A stretch of DNA of 64,000 nucleotides from Coleophoma eucalyptorum. Taxonomy: Eukaryota; Ascomycota; Leotiomycetes; Helotiales; Dermateaceae. The DNA is taken from assembly GCA_026120035.1 (NCBI GenBank), contig JALRME010000013.1, positions 1 through 64,000 of the forward strand, in the 5' to 3' direction. How positions within the stretch are numbered: position 1 is the first letter of the stretch; the number at the start of each line of letters is the position of its first letter. Below the pieces are notes generated by a model that searched no databases, was not told the origin of the DNA, and saw only the letters and a program-made list of their open reading frames with translations. The translations under genes and the position numbers were made by a program. This document shows, piece by piece, positions 22,784-35,675 of this stretch.

Positions 22784-24077
22784 AGTGAGACTGGAAGCGA
22801 GAGCCAGGCGGACTGCGAGGGGGAAAAGAGGCCGAAATGGCAGCAGAAAGCAAGTAAATGGGTCTGGAGGGAGAGGAACAAGAGAACAGGAGGCGAGGAA
22901 AAGACAAGCAGCTTATATTGCAAAAGACAGGTCGGGTGCTCCCTTTACTAGTGCATTGAGTCACAGTGCACCGAGTAGTTGCGAGTAAGGAAAAGGGTAG
23001 CTGCGGGCACTACTGTGCTATGCAAAGGATTTTTGCACGAACTGATACCCAGGGCCCCAGTCACTCCCTTCGCCGCCCCAATTCCCTGTCTGGTCTCCAC
23101 GTCATTGCAGATTTGTGAGCACGAGTGTCACGATAAGGGCGTGTTCCCAGGAAGTGGAGCTGATTCGCCGACGTCTGGCTTTCAATTATCTCGGACAGCC
23201 AGAATTCATGACAAGAGGCGCGTCTTCCACAGGGCGCGCTTCTAGTTGCTAAGTTGGTTGTTTGTTTGCTTGCATGGTTGTTTGCTTGCTTGCTTGCTTC
23301 ACTTAAGGGATTTCCAGGGGCAGAGCAGAGCCGTTGCTCGGTTGGGGAGGGGCATTCGGTTAGAAAAGGCGTTTGGGGCCAGGGCTTGACCCAGAGGCAT
23401 AGAGGCACGGAGGTAACCAACCAGTCTATGGAAAGAAGCCGGAGTCGTGATCTCCGTATCTGTACCTGACCTACGTGCCTGGCTTTGCTGCGAAATACCC
23501 GAGGTTCCTGACAGTACTGCCACGGGATACTTCTTCAGTACCACCAATGGGCTGCTTCGGCTAGCTCGCTTATCTGGCGGTCCTCCTGTAGGGCTGCAGC
23601 GACATCCTCTGTGCGTGTGGCAGCTGAGATACTGTATCTACCATATGCCGTGTGTAACCGGAGAGAATTTCATTTCGACTCAGAAAGCCAAAAGTCAGCA
23701 GTCCCCGCCTTTTCCTTATCATAATCTCTTCGATGCCTGAACCGGCCTTCATGCTCTCTTTTCCTCCCAGCTGAGATCCACTCATAGTTCCCTCCGATTC
23801 TGGACCTCGACTGGCACTGGCGCCAAATTCACTAGCCTAGATACGATGGTGCGCCGAAAAGCAAGAAGCTAGATCAAGGTACATACGATATCTTCCGTTC
23901 TGTTCAGCAGCTGTCGCATAGGCATAGTTTTAAGCAACGCGACATTGTAGGGGCAATTCGGATTAGGCGTGTTGAACGCCTCAAAAGTTGTATCTGGTAT
24001 CTAGGCATGTATGCACGCTAATGTCACATTCAGTCTCACATTCAACCCATTCAAAGCTACGACCCTCTTAGCCAAGA
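22784..24077. other. intergenic region upstream of the aminotransferase
   Basis: No gene seen in 1.3 kb. A TTGC/TTGT tetranucleotide tract lies at about 23,258-23,300. Open frames here are mutual shadows without domains. Holds the aminotransferase promoter and the ECT1 3' flank. Confidence 0.45.
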
Positions 24078-25643
24078 TCAGCCGCTCTCCTTGATGCGTT
24101 GCTCTTCCTCCATCTTCTCCCTCCTTCGCTGCGCCTCTTCTCCTATTCCTTTTACACCCTTCACACGCTGTCGCTCCTCATACATGTCCCGGCTTTTCAG
24201 GATCCTCTGTACGATCTGACCGGCATTGACGTTGGCAAAGTCATGCTTTCCAATTTCCTTGTAGATACCCATCTCCTTCGGAGCGGTATATGGGTCGTAG
24301 GTCAGCTATGGAAGACAGTCAGTCAAATCTGTCTTCATAACAGGGACCCAGCGCATAACTCACAGGCATGAAAGAGGTTGGACCATGATAGACAGCATCG
24401 GGAGTACCCCATGGCATAGACGAGAGGTATGCGCGTGTTGGTGTGAAAGGGGCGCCGAAGATGACAGAGTCGACATACTGTTGGCAGTTCAGCTCATTTA
24501 TACGCAACTTTTCTCCTGGGAGTTTACCTTGCATTGCAATACACATAGACCTCGCTCGTAGATATTCATGATGGGGTAGTTAACACCTTTCCAGTGATTG
24601 ATGACTTCATCATCATGAACTCCTGCCACGACAAACACAGGGCCATAGTCCCCCCCTTTGCCAATGCGTTCTTGTGTAGCTTGTTCACTGTACCATCCTT
24701 CTTGTTCCCCAATGTTCTCCTCTGCCTTGATGACTTGGCGCAGAAACTCAATATGGCCTGACGAGAACAGGTCAAATCCACCATCCACATAGACTACTCT
24801 CTGTCCTGGTTTGGGCTGACTGCCTTGACACAAGGAGCTAAATACTCCCTTCTCCTCTTCTGTATCATCTTCTCTTGCCTCTAAGGAGGCAGTCCAGAAC
24901 CAGACGCTTGAGCCAGGGTTCAATCCCGTCGCGTCCGTTGCATAGAGACGAATCCTCTCGCTCATGGCTTGGCCTTCCAACTTCCGCTCGGCCGCTGTTC
25001 CTGAGCCTTCTACACCTTCTAATGTTTTCGACAAGGACTTTATAAAATGTGTTCGAGTGCACAGGAGCATCCTTCCGACGAGATCCGTAGTTGAGATACT
25101 CGGTGTCCGCTTCACGACCTTGAAGCGACCAGCAGCCTTGACGAATCGATAACAGTCCTCCCCGCTACTGTCTGAGGTGATATCGTCTCCATGAACCACG
25201 TCCTTGCACCCAAAATGAGAGATCCATGGTAGAGAAGTAACGTAAGGAGCATATGGCACAGATTGTGTGACCCAGCGGCATGCGTCAACAGCGGCGATTC
25301 TTGTAGGTATGCGATCAGCAAAATTCTGCTACCTAGCAAGTGCCCCGTTTTACCGTTCTTCCAAGGTCATCACCGTAGGTCCCTTGTTCTCGAGAATCGA
25401 CTCGTCCGAATGAATACCAACGAAGAGTTCGTCGCCCAACTGTCGAGCTTGAAGCATGGCACCAGCATGGCCTGACAGAAGATGTTAGCAAATGCGCGAC
25501 ACAACGAGCCATGCAGGGTCTTGTTATTACCTACCGTGATGGAAAAAGTCCCAGCAGCCGTCAACCCAGATTCTCTTCTCTAATATTTTAGGTGCAGCCT
25601 CACCAGGAGGGCCATCTAATTCATACTTTGTTGCCAAGGACAT
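24078..25643 (-). CDS. ECT1: ethanolamine-phosphate cytidylyltransferase
   Basis: Five exons, 25643-25535, 25471-25354, 25299-24528, 24477-24364 and 24305-24078, predict 446 residues. Makes CDP-ethanolamine from CTP and phosphoethanolamine in the Kennedy pathway for phosphatidylethanolamine. Two cytidylyltransferase folds are visible: the first with RIWVDGCWDFFHHGHAGAM and GIHSDESILENKG, the second with YVDGGFDLFSSGHIEFL and VAGVHDDEVINHWKG. The second copy has SSGH in place of HxGH, as expected for the divergent C-terminal half. The first motif has Trp where Phe is common. ERGLCVLQCKYVDSVIFGAP follows, then a charged helical tail. Cytosolic enzyme; divergent from the unknown gene at 26,408. 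Confidence 0.94.
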
Positions 25644-26407
25644 TGCGGGCAAAGAAGGCTATGAATTGAGAGGGCGTCTCGAAGATTGGTGGGAACGATC
25701 GCGATAGTTGGGAAGGATGACTGTGAGAATCACGATGAGGGAGATTAAGGTGTTGGTTTGTCGGACACGAGAAGCTATGGCTGTTGCTGTCCCTCCCACT
25801 AGGCGTAGCGGGGTACAAGATACGGCTAGGTTACCTTACCTTAAGGTGTTTTAGTGCTGGAAGTCAGGGGGTGGAGTGTTGCTGCTAAGTTGTGGTGTTC
25901 TGTAAGGTATCTAGGTATATCGATGCTAGTGTACGTAGGAATGTGGTAGCAGAAGTCCGCCGTAGACGAAGCATTGTTGCAACGCTGCCCTCACCAAGCC
26001 CATGCCTGCTACGAGTGAATAACAAGCTGTGCTACGAGATGCTTCTCTTCACCTACATTGTAGGAAGTACCGCATCGTAAGGTACTTAATATCCATGCTA
26101 TGTATGCACCTACTTCGCGGTCCGCGCTCACACTCGCTCACAGTCAAGCTGACTAGACTTGGTGCGCCCGATCCCGAGTATCAGACCTCCCCAGGCTGTG
26201 AACTATGAAAGTAAATTGTAATATGACAGCCGCCATTCCATTTCCCTTCTTCTTCTGTATTGCATTTGACACTCCTCGCTGCTGCATCTCCTCCTGCTCA
26301 GAAGCTGCTCTAGCATGACCTCAGGTCGTGAGAGGGAACTACTCTGACGAGGCGCTTCAAGCAATTACTTGATCAGGACCCCCCTGTCGCCAGTCGCCGC
26401 GTGCACG
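25644..26407. promoter_or_regulatory. divergent promoter region, ECT1 and unknown gene
   Basis: Start codons 764 bases apart face outward. No additional gene or recognisable regulatory motif seen. Confidence 0.4.
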
Positions 26408-27893
26408 ATGCACAAGAGCGCTTCTACTTCAACCTCCACCCATAATGGGTTGTTCTCCAAACGAACCACCCTATTTGGAGGAGGGGGAAGCAAGACACCA
26501 ACATCTTCATTTCCATCTGTACGTGCAACTGCCTATACTTCTCTCGCCACGCGACCAAATACGAGTAGCGGCTATCCTTCGACACACAGCGAATCGACGT
26601 ATTCCGCATTCAGCTCCAGGACCTCTTCGTCAATCTCAAAGTCCCCCAAGAACAACACCATCCGCGGTCGCCAAAACTCAACATCCGTAGATACAAACGT
26701 TACGGCCATCCCCGCGAAGTCCTTGAGTGAAAGAGCCAGGGCGAATTCTGCATCAGCAACCCAACGACGTGCCGCTCACGATCTCGAGAGAGACAATCCA
26801 CCTCTGCCAGCCAATTCTCTCTCCAAACGCGTGCCAGGCCAAGGACACCAGCGAATATCCACCGACAGCTACAATAAAGTGCTCGATATCGCAGAGGCGG
26901 TAATATCGCCTGCCTCCGACTCGTCCACTGCACCCTATTCCAACATCATGCTTGTCAGGCCGCAGACCGGCTATCAGTCCATCAGTGGCAGCAATGGCAT
27001 GGCCGCTAATGGCCCTGCAAGCCCTACCCTCGAAACGATCACTTATCAGCATATACAAGAAATGGCCTCCAAACGGATATCAACGTTAGATTACTTGCGA
27101 AAGGCGTGAGTCTCATGTACACTGCATATTTTCGGGATTTGATTGACTGACCATGTGCAGCCACGAGGGACGTGTTTATTGGTTCAATACTCTACTATTC
27201 AACAAACCTGATTTACAACGAATGCCATACTTCGACTCTCGAAAACTTGCTCGGCGAGCGACAAATTACCTCCTGCTGGGACTCTCGTTACCAACAATCA
27301 TCGATCTTAACAGCGCTAATGCGCAGGAGTTCCTAAAGGCACTGAATGCGCTCTTAGCAGAATTCGAGTCCTACCAGCAGATTCATCCTCCGGATGGATC
27401 ATCATCTTTATCGAGGGGTAGATTTCCTCAGATGTTTAAGCGCGCCACAACCACAGCTAGTAAGGGCAGGCGGACGAGCTCGGCTGCGGACATTGGACTG
27501 CCAATGGGGAACGATCATGATATGAAGTCTGCAAATGGCTCATCGGGGGGGCCTTCGTCTGCGACCTCATTCCCTGTCAGTGAAACGGACCTCCTTCCTG
27601 GTGAAGAATACACCCTTCTTCTAACCCCATCCTTACCATTCGAGCCTGACTTTTATGAAACCTTTGCAACTTTGTGTGATGTCTTGATAGACTGTTACAC
27701 AAGGTTAATGAGTTTGGTCGCTTCGCCAAAGGAGTGTAACCCGTATCTTGCAGAAATGTTTACTAAAGCAGATGCAAGGGTTAGGAAAATCATTGTGCAA
27801 GGTGTTGTCAAAGAATTTGAGGACAGTAGCCGTAGCGGCGTGAGAAGTGAGGTAGCTGGCGTTGGCAAAGTTGTTTTGGGAGGCTTGATGTGA
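26408..27893 (+). CDS. unknown protein, Ser/Thr-rich N-terminus and helical C-terminal half
   Basis: Two exons, 26408-27105 and 27161-27893, predict 476 residues. The longer open frame at 26,369 begins with TTG, so the ATG at 26,408 is used. Residues 1 to about 200 are low-complexity and rich in Ser, Thr and Asn with scattered basic residues, probably disordered and phosphorylated. A folded-looking part begins at ASKRISTLDYLRKAHEG and continues through RVYWFNTLLFNK and RRATNYLLLGLSLPTIIDL. A second disordered linker precedes LPGEEYTLLLTPSLPFEPDFYETF and a helical segment on to GVGKVVLGGLM. I do not recognise a named family. Probably conserved in filamentous fungi, which could not be checked. 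Confidence 0.8.
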
Positions 27894-29165
27894 ACGCATT
27901 CTTAGCTTGGACGGCGTCTAGTTGGAGAGGCATTGCACAGGATTGGAAACGGATGAAGGCGTACCTGTATATTTGGACTTGGGGACACGGATCATGATAT
28001 ACCAGGGGAATACTGAGGCTTCAATCACGAACTGATAGACATAACGTACATATAGTATTCTAATTATATACAATAGCTTGGCCACAGAAGCATACCTTTT
28101 GCAATGTTCATCAGATACCATAACGCATATTTTGTCATCAACAGTGGCACCGCTTTTTACACGGGCTCACATCAGTGCTTGACTCTATTTGGTAATCATC
28201 ATAAGAACAAGCAAGAGTCCAGCTCCTTCGAGAGAGCTTCTGGGACTGTGGTGTTCAACAGTACATAATCTTTCCTTGAGGAAAGACGTAGAGTTTGCGT
28301 GCTGCTGTGTAGCCACAATCCCCGCTTTGCCATAAGCTATGGACCCAAAGATATCTTGCATCCTCGCACCAAGAATAAGCCCCATCGAGTTACCTCCCTT
28401 AGCACAACATGAGTTGTGAGAAGGAAGGCAATCGCATAACTATTGAATCTCGACGAAATAATTCCAACCACCAGAACATCTTCAACGATCCAAGAACAGC
28501 CAAATGCCTCGCACAGAGTCTTCACACCCAGTCCCACGAAGTATTTGCAGAGAAGATCGGACTCGTATCATCATCCATGAGGTCTTCTGTGTAGCAACCT
28601 GTGTTTCCAGGCCGATGACCAAAGTTCTAATAGCAGATGGGTGGAGGATATGCTGCAGAATTGGTGGAGGAAAGCCGCAATGTGCTTCTATGGCGGCGCG
28701 TTTCCGCATTCCTTCCAGAGGAAGGCTGTCCGGGGACTTTCTCCCAAAGCTAAAGTTGCCATTGCTGGCTGAGAAACTTGTGAAGGTCACTCTGTTTGTG
28801 TGCTTCGAATGCGATTCTTTGGGCGAGGATGTAGAAAGAAGAGGAGGAGGTAATAGAGCATGGAAGAAATCTGAAATTTATGGCGAGAAGCCTGCACTCG
28901 CACTAGCGCAGTTAAGCGGGACAGGCAGTGATTGGCTACTTTTGCTCGGCAGCGCGTTCTGAATTCACGTCTGCTATCGAAGCTGCCTGCGAAGTATCGA
29001 AGCCTTGAGCTGGCTTGTCGTGTGCTGTCTTGTGTTTCTTTCCATTTCTGCCTTGAGACAAGACCAGTCATTACTCATTCATTGTCGCTTATAAAAGGAC
29101 TCTCACACCCTTCCAGTCCTATACCCTGATCGCATCCGTATTTTGTACGAAACCAGGTGCCCAAC
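27894..29165. other. intergenic region upstream of RAE1
   Basis: No gene supported in 1.27 kb. The longest ATG frame, 28,504-28,962 plus (152 codons), has no recognisable domain and overlaps equally long frames on the other strand; the opposite frame at 28,790 starts with GTG. A spliced small gene cannot be excluded. Confidence 0.4.
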
Positions 29166-30343
29166 ATGGCAGGACTTTTCGGATCCTCAAGCACAAGCAC
29201 GAACCAGGCGAATACTCTTGGGGATCTTTCCAAAGATGTTACCCTCAGCGCCCCTCCGGAAGACAGCGTCTCTGATATTTCTTTTTCGCCGCAATCCGAG
29301 CATCTCGCTGTTGCATCTTGGGATAAGAAGGTTCGCATCTACGAAATCAACCAGAGCGGAGGAAGTGAAGGGAAGGCCCTATTCGAGCACGAAGGCCCAG
29401 TTTTGAGCTGTGACTGGTCAAAGGTATGTTTGGGAGGTATGATTGATTAGGACAGTACTAATTTTTTGCAGGATGGCACCAAAGTCGTCGGTGGAGGAGC
29501 AGACAAAGCGGCGCGCATGTTAGACCTGGGTTCTGGTCAGACGACGGCTCAGCAAGTCGCCGCCCACGATCAACCAATTCGTTGCGTACGATTCTTTGAG
29601 CCCGCGCAGGGTGGTGCCACCATGCTGGTAACGGGATCGTGGGACAAAACCATCAAATACTGGGATTTGAGGCAATCGACAGCAGTAGCTACTGTACAAT
29701 GCCAAGAACGAGTCTATACACTCGATGTTCGAAACCAGCTCTTGGTTGTGGGTACGGCTGATCGATATATCAATGTAATCAACCTCAGCGAACCTACCAA
29801 GTTCTACAAGACACTGCAGAGCCCATTGAAGTGGCAAACAAGAGTTGTGAGCTGTTTCTCTGATGCTACCGGATTTGCAGTCGGCAGTATTGAAGGGCGA
29901 TGTGCAATTCAATACGTTGAAGAGAAAGACGCAAGGTAGGTTGAATTTGCCTTCCTCTAGCTGCAGTTTACTAACACATAGCTAGCTCCAACTTCTCATT
30001 CAAATGTCACCGAGATCCACCAAATAACAACATGACGAACGTTTACTCTGTCAATGCTATCTCGTTCCACCCAGTACATGGTACCTTTAGCACTGCAGGC
30101 TCGGATGGGACCTTCCACTTCTGGGATGGAGTTGCGAAGCATAGGCTCAAGGGATATCCATCCACTGGAGGAACGATCTCAGCAACGGCCTTCAACCGCA
30201 CCGGCTCTATTTTCGCCTATGCAGTGAGCTATGATTGGAGTAAAGGTTATGCAAGCAATACCCCACAATACCCGAACAAGGTCATGATGCATCCAGTCAA
30301 TGGTGATGAATGCAAGCCCAGGCCAAGTGTGAAGAAACGGTAG
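29166..30343 (+). CDS. RAE1: mRNA export factor RAE1/Gle2, WD40 protein
   Basis: Three exons, 29166-29423, 29472-29935 and 29986-30343, predict 359 residues, close to the family length. RAE1 binds the GLEBS motif of nucleoporin Nup98 and acts in mRNA export and mitotic control. WD40 blades are visible: SDISFSPQSEHLAVASWDKKVRIYE is the first, then GPVLSCDWSKDGTKVVGGGADKAARM, QPIRCVRFF...LVTGSWDKTIKYWD, VYTLDVRNQLLVVGTADRYI, and the final FHPVHGTFSTAGSDGTFHFWD. The family stretch FKCHRD and YSVNAISFHP is present, then FAYAVSYDWSKGY near the end. The third-exon acceptor is the second of two close AGs, the one that keeps frame. Confidence 0.95.
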
Positions 30344-30758
30344 TTGCTCATACGAGAAGGGAAGAGGGCAGAAGGAAGGTTTTGTAATGTAAAGAGGGCT
30401 AAGTTATAGAACCCTTTGTGACTTTTGGGGAGGGGACAGATTACACTTGCTTCAAAAAGTATCCAGGGATCTCATATGTTATTATGCTGTGGGAAAATTG
30501 GCGTTTCACGGGGACACATGAGCGATGGAATTCTAGTTAGACACAGTACGATACCTTATCGTAATCCATCAAACATCATTTATTGCACGAACAGACTTTG
30601 ATTATGACCAGAGCTTTTGAAAGACTTCTATAATATAAGATTTAAACGATATGATGCATTTTCCGGAACCAAGAGCATTTATAGCACTATTTCCAGAACG
30701 CCAATAACACTCCGCTATGCAATGGGACAGGTCCGAGTCAAATCTAAGATCCCATAAA
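30344..30758. other. convergent intergenic region, RAE1 and KEX1
   Basis: No gene seen; contains both 3' flanks. Confidence 0.5.
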
Positions 30759-32787
30759 TTAACGATGATTTGGCTTCTTTCCCTTTATATCTTCATCCTC
30801 GCTATCGCTCCCAACTCCATAACGATCACGGTCCATCTCATCTGCTGGTGTTTGTACATGTAGATCATCCAGTTCGCTCTCATCGAAATCTGCAGCTTCC
30901 ACGTCGCGGTTGTTGCGCCTGTGTCGGAAGCTCTCCAGACCCATTGCACCTCTGCCGCCTTCTCGAGCACCAGCTAAAGACATAGGAGCAGAGCCTCCAA
31001 AGATGCCACTGTAGCCAGATCGACTCTTTCGATCTCTCCAGATATAGTAACCCCAGGCGGAGGCGGCAAGCACAACAATAACAAGTACAATCTCGCCTGA
31101 CTTGTAGTAAGCGTGCCATTTCGCGGCTTCGAGCTTAGCTTCCTCTGCTTCGGCAGCAGCAGTACTGTTGGGGTGCCCGCCAACCGATGTCTCGAGACCC
31201 TTCTCGCCATCAATACGACTGTCTGTCGGTACACCTCCAATACTGGCAATATCAACCTTCATGAAACGATCGAGCATGTCGCGAGTCCGCCGAGCATAGT
31301 CGAATGGAACCATATGAGAAGAATTATAGAAAAGGACATATGTCAAATTCCTTGCCTCCTGGTAAAATCCAGCTGGCTGTCCCTCGAACTCCCAGTCTCG
31401 GCGTGGTGCCCACGTCCCGGGTGAAATCTCGAATCCTTTCCCACCATTCCATTCAAGATTACTGATGAGTTCCTCAGTTCCGATATGGTTGCAAATGAGA
31501 TCTTCCCCTCCCGAGAATAGAACAGTGGGAACCTGTGCGATAAGTTCTGGGAGTAATTGGACGGCTGGAGCAGAATTTTTGGCTCTAAAGGCCCCGCCAA
31601 CTGCACCATTACACTCGGTCCATCCAGTTCGTTTGCCTGGTGTAATGTGTAGAGCATCCAAAACATCACTTCGTCGAAGATATGGAGTGACGCGAACCAA
31701 GTCCGGAGGCCAATTCATGCCGCAGCTGGGGTATGAGTCCTTGAGCCTGACGTCGTACATGTTGTAACATTGAGAGCTTCCGTCTGAAGCTTTCGTTTGG
31801 GTGACTGAGAGAATATCTTGCAAAATTGCCTCGCACTGTCCCATATCAACATGGTTTTTTCCACCTTGCTCGTTCAGTGCTTTCATGCAAATCGCTTGTT
31901 GAGACTCAACTTGAGCTGCTTCTTTACTACCACGTTTCACCAAGCCTTTCTCGTAGGCAAACGCCAAGTAGGCTGGATACTGGTCAACAGGAGATATCCA
32001 GCCATTCCCAATCAGCATGCCTTTGAGTTGCCATGGGTGCGCAGCTCCAGCTTTGTTCCGATCAAGGATTGCTTTGGTAATGTAAGGGATATGCTGCCCA
32101 GCATAGGATTCTCCAGCAAGGTACAGCTAGTCTAGTCAGCAAAACTGTGACGCTCAAGTCTGAATTGTTCACCCACATCGTCATGTTCGTACTCGGGAAA
32201 AAGTGCAAACCATTTTTCCAAAAATTGGACAAACTGATTTGCCATTTCTGGCAATTCCTGGACATAGCTGTCGGAGTCCACGTAACTGAAGCCGGTCCCC
32301 ACAGGGTTATCCACGAACATGATATTGGCAAACTCGTCCCATGACCCGGGGTTGTATTCCAGCTTTCCTTGGTCACCTTCTGCCAATCTGTACGGGCCAA
32401 CTTCCATCAACGCGCCGTCTTCTGAACTACAACCAGGTCCACCATTGAGCCAGATCACGGTCCTTTGTCTGTTCGCAATGTGTCTGTTTTGATAATGCCA
32501 AAAGAATACATTGCCATTGTGTTCCGGGTTGATCTCGATGTGTCTAACACGAATCATTAGTAATGGCTCATTATGGAGAGGAGGAATGATGCTGACCCAG
32601 CATGCATCTTCAACAATGGTCCATCTGGGGCACCTGGCAATGAGTGCACGAAGTAGTCTGCCGCAGTCTTATCTGCGGCGTGGGCTACCGATGGCATAAG
32701 TGCGAGGGACAACAGTCCGCATGCTGTTGAGAATACACCAGTTGTGGCCCATCGTGGATCCGGTCGTGCTGATGCAAAGAGCCGCAT
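30759..32787 (-). CDS. KEX1: pheromone-processing carboxypeptidase KEX1
   Basis: Three exons, 32787-32597, 32543-32177 and 32126-30759, predict 641 residues. Serine carboxypeptidase (S10) of the trans-Golgi that trims C-terminal Lys and Arg after Kex2 cleavage. Residues 1 to about 37 form a signal peptide ending [25 protein letters not shown] marks the oxyanion region, [13 protein letters not shown] holds the catalytic Ser (about 193), [11 protein letters not shown] the Asp and NSSHMVPFD the His. A single membrane segment ([18 protein letters not shown], about 531-549) precedes a cytoplasmic acidic tail, as in Kex1. A frame extending to 32,835 begins with GTG and was rejected. Confidence 0.95.
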
Positions 32788-33849
32788 CGTGGTTGGGAGC
32801 GACTCAGAGGCCGAGGAGACGGAGACTAGACTCACGATTCTATAGAATCAAATCATGTACCGTGGATGTTAGGCCTTGTCTCAAAAGTTGAAGAAGTAGA
32901 AGTGTCCTCCGTGGTGTTGCAAGTAAAGGTAAGGAAGGTAATGTCGCTCGCTCGGCAGTGTTGACGCGACTCCTAGCGGCGATCCCGGCACGCAGTAGAT
33001 GTCAGGGCAGGGGGTACGGAGTACGTTGCCTGATGCTAGAGTTTCAAGGAGAGCACAAGCACGTACCAAGCACAGTACTGGTCTATCTTCACTCACGCTC
33101 AGGACTTCTCGATTATAGTCCAGTAACCTATAATCTATAACCTATAACATACAGTATGTGCGTATTACTGGACCTGTTGCAGTTACCCTGTTCGACTTGG
33201 TTGCTATCGTCCCTACAATGTACAAAGAGACGTGTTTGTCAATTGAGAGCCCTTTCCGGGCCGGGTTTCGTCGCCTCACGAAACCCATTATATCTCGCCC
33301 TCGAACGGGCCGCAGCTAACCCTGAGGCTAGAGATTTGCTTGAGGTTAAAGTCTGCACCAATAACCACGACAACAATTATAGAACAACAAGGGCAGCGAG
33401 AGAATTCGAGGCGACTTGCCCTATCAAATTTGGCACTTTAACCGAGAAATTATAGCAATATCCTGTTACTTGTTCATCTCGTCTTTCCGTCCCCATTTTG
33501 TAAAGTCATCGTTCAACAGGATCGTCTCGAAAGAAGGCTGGTTTCAACATCTCACATTCATGCAACACACATACTGCTAAGTGAGTAGGATTGAAGCAGT
33601 TTTGCAAGTTAGCTGTCCTAGTATAATGGCTCTAAGCTATTGCTATATACGAAGACACGAACTTCCCCAGTCCGTTCGATCTCGCAAGTCGCTCTGGGTG
33701 CACGGTGCGACTTATTACCATCAGACTCGACGCCGTCATGTCAAAAACTTTCGTGCCGAGCAAACCTCTTGTTGCTTATCTGGTTATACTAGCATGGTTT
33801 GGGTGAGGCCTCTGAGTGCCACTTCTCCTCTTGAAGTGTGATTTTGTTA
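32788..33849. other. intergenic region upstream of KEX1
   Basis: No gene supported in 1.06 kb. Frames at 33,156-33,455 and 33,581-33,841 lack domains. A tandem tataatctataacctataac stretch lies at about 33,127-33,150. Confidence 0.45.
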
Positions 33850-34624
33850 TCAGAACAGATCCGCAAATCCCTTCTCAGAATCTTTCTTGATCAGCTCTAC
33901 CATTCCCTACTTCTGTTAGTACAGTGTTTTGCTGCCAGGGGATGATAAACCAAATACCTCCGGCATTATGGATTGGCCATCCGCGCCTTTCACATATCGA
34001 AATGGCATTTCTGTGCTCTCATTCTTGTTCACAACTAGCTCTGGGTTGTCGATGTATGGAATCTGATCTAGAGGGACTTTGAGGGACTTTGTTAGTGTTA
34101 CTCTATTCAAAGCTGCTCGATTACTCACTCTTGCTCTGGACTATCATTCGCGTCACTCGTACTGCAGTATCAGTAGTCATCTGCATGGGCCCGAGCCGAC
34201 GACCTTGGAATCCTTTCTTGCGTAGTTCTGACGTTCGATCTCGGGGTGGATCGTCGCCTGTTTTCTCCATATAAGTCCGTATCCTTTTTGCATTAAGGAG
34301 TGTCCGCATACCTAAAATACCACCAAACAAGAAAACGTCGAATGTTTCTCCATCTTCTGGACTCAATTCCTTCGTTGCTGACGGATCGAGCAGGCAAACA
34401 CGGGCTTTGTTATCTGCGTACAGTGTTTCTACGCTGCGGCCATCTGCAGTGAAACCCGGAACTGCTGTCAAGACAGCAGGAAGCTCTAAAGCTGGAGGTA
34501 CTGAGGAGAGACAGAACTTCGATCCAGCCTCATGTGACTCTTTAGCAATAGTAACATACTCCAATTCTGACCATGGGCCTAACTCATCGTCCAGGTGTTC
34601 GACGATATAAGTCTTACTAGTCAT
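33850..34624 (-). CDS. SFM1: SPOUT-type protein arginine methyltransferase SFM1
   Basis: Three exons, 34624-34129, 34076-33958 and 33906-33850, predict 223 residues, matching the family size. Yeast Sfm1 methylates an arginine of ribosomal protein Rps3. Diagnostic segments: YIVEHLDDELGPWSELEY at the start, FDVFLFGGILG, and the near-invariant DDPPRDRTSELRKKGF, RRLGPMQMTTDTAVRVT in the cofactor-binding knot, then IPYIDNPELVVNKNEST. The last exon supplies GMVELIKKD. The acceptor of intron 1 lies in a tandem 10-base duplication, so two acceptors compete. Cytosolic, acts on ribosome components. Confidence 0.93.
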
Positions 34625-35675
34625 TTTGCAGAACTAGGACTTTCTGAGCGGCGCTATCCTATCCAAGACTTAATCAATGCTAAGCTTGTTCAATCCGATT
34701 TTGGACAGGCTAGGTGGGCGAATTGGATAAGATGAAGAGCAGCAAGAGAAGCAAGTGTTGACTGAAGCCTTGCGGGGTAAAGATCTGTGTTTGGCCTGTA
34801 GTGTGGGCTCTCGAAAGCTACCTACGTGTGCAAGCGCAGGCTTAGAGCAACACAGCACAGCGACTGGGCATGCAACTCAATGTCTTAACTACCAGAAAAG
34901 CTTTGGAGTATGGAGGGCGCTTTGGTGCTAAATCACTGTTTTCAGTGTCTTGTGATACCCTCTGACCAATAGATAGGGAAACGTCTAATTGATCATGGTA
35001 AAGCAAACGCGGCGAAAGGAAGACTTACATACTGTTAGATACCACGAGCAATGCACCGCAGACAATGTATCCAATAAGACCTCAAGGTATTAACAGTAAG
35101 GTATGTCGCTGGCTTGCTCTCTTGGGCACGCATGCAATCAAACTCAACATAGTTCAGCGTGCGGTAGTGCATTTTGGAAAAGAAGAGAATTTATACAAAT
35201 GTGCACAAAGTTATGCGCATGATTGGTTGATTTATGCTTTCGTGAATATTATGCTTTTGTTATGCAAACCTACCCCCCACCGACCGAGCTGATCCGCGAT
35301 TTGATATTCACCCCTCTACTCCCGTACACGAGACCTTTGTCACATTACTCTGGACCTCTATCTGAATATCGAACAGTAACAGCACCAATTCACTCTTCTA
35401 CGTATTCATCTTGTGTCTTGGGAAGTCTTTTGCCAACGCCAAAGCTAACTCCGAAAACCAGGCAGAGTTGGGCACTTGGTTCCTTAATCGCTGCTAGGGC
35501 GACGATTATCATCCAGGGTCATTCTACCTTAGCCTGGCTGTCGTTGACACCCAAGGAACCATTCTTCGCAGACAAAACACAAAAATATCGCTCTGCGTCT
35601 CCTAAGCTCCCGCGTTTACCAAAGCACATCAAGCAACCTCTGCCAGAAGAATAGTCAGGACAAACCAACGACACC
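34625..35675. promoter_or_regulatory. divergent promoter region, SFM1 and IGO1
   Basis: 1.05 kb between outward-facing starts. The 143-codon plus frame at 35,223-35,654 begins with TTG and is rich in Pro, Ser and Thr; it is more likely IGO1 leader sequence with pyrimidine-rich composition than a gene. Confidence 0.45.

Noticed and set aside
28482..28962. Overlapping frames on both strands upstream of RAE1
   Set aside because: No domain, one begins with GTG, and neither has convincing splice partners; left as intergenic.
35223..35654. 143-codon frame upstream of IGO1
   Set aside because: Begins with TTG, Pro/Ser/Thr-rich, no domain; more likely transcribed leader.
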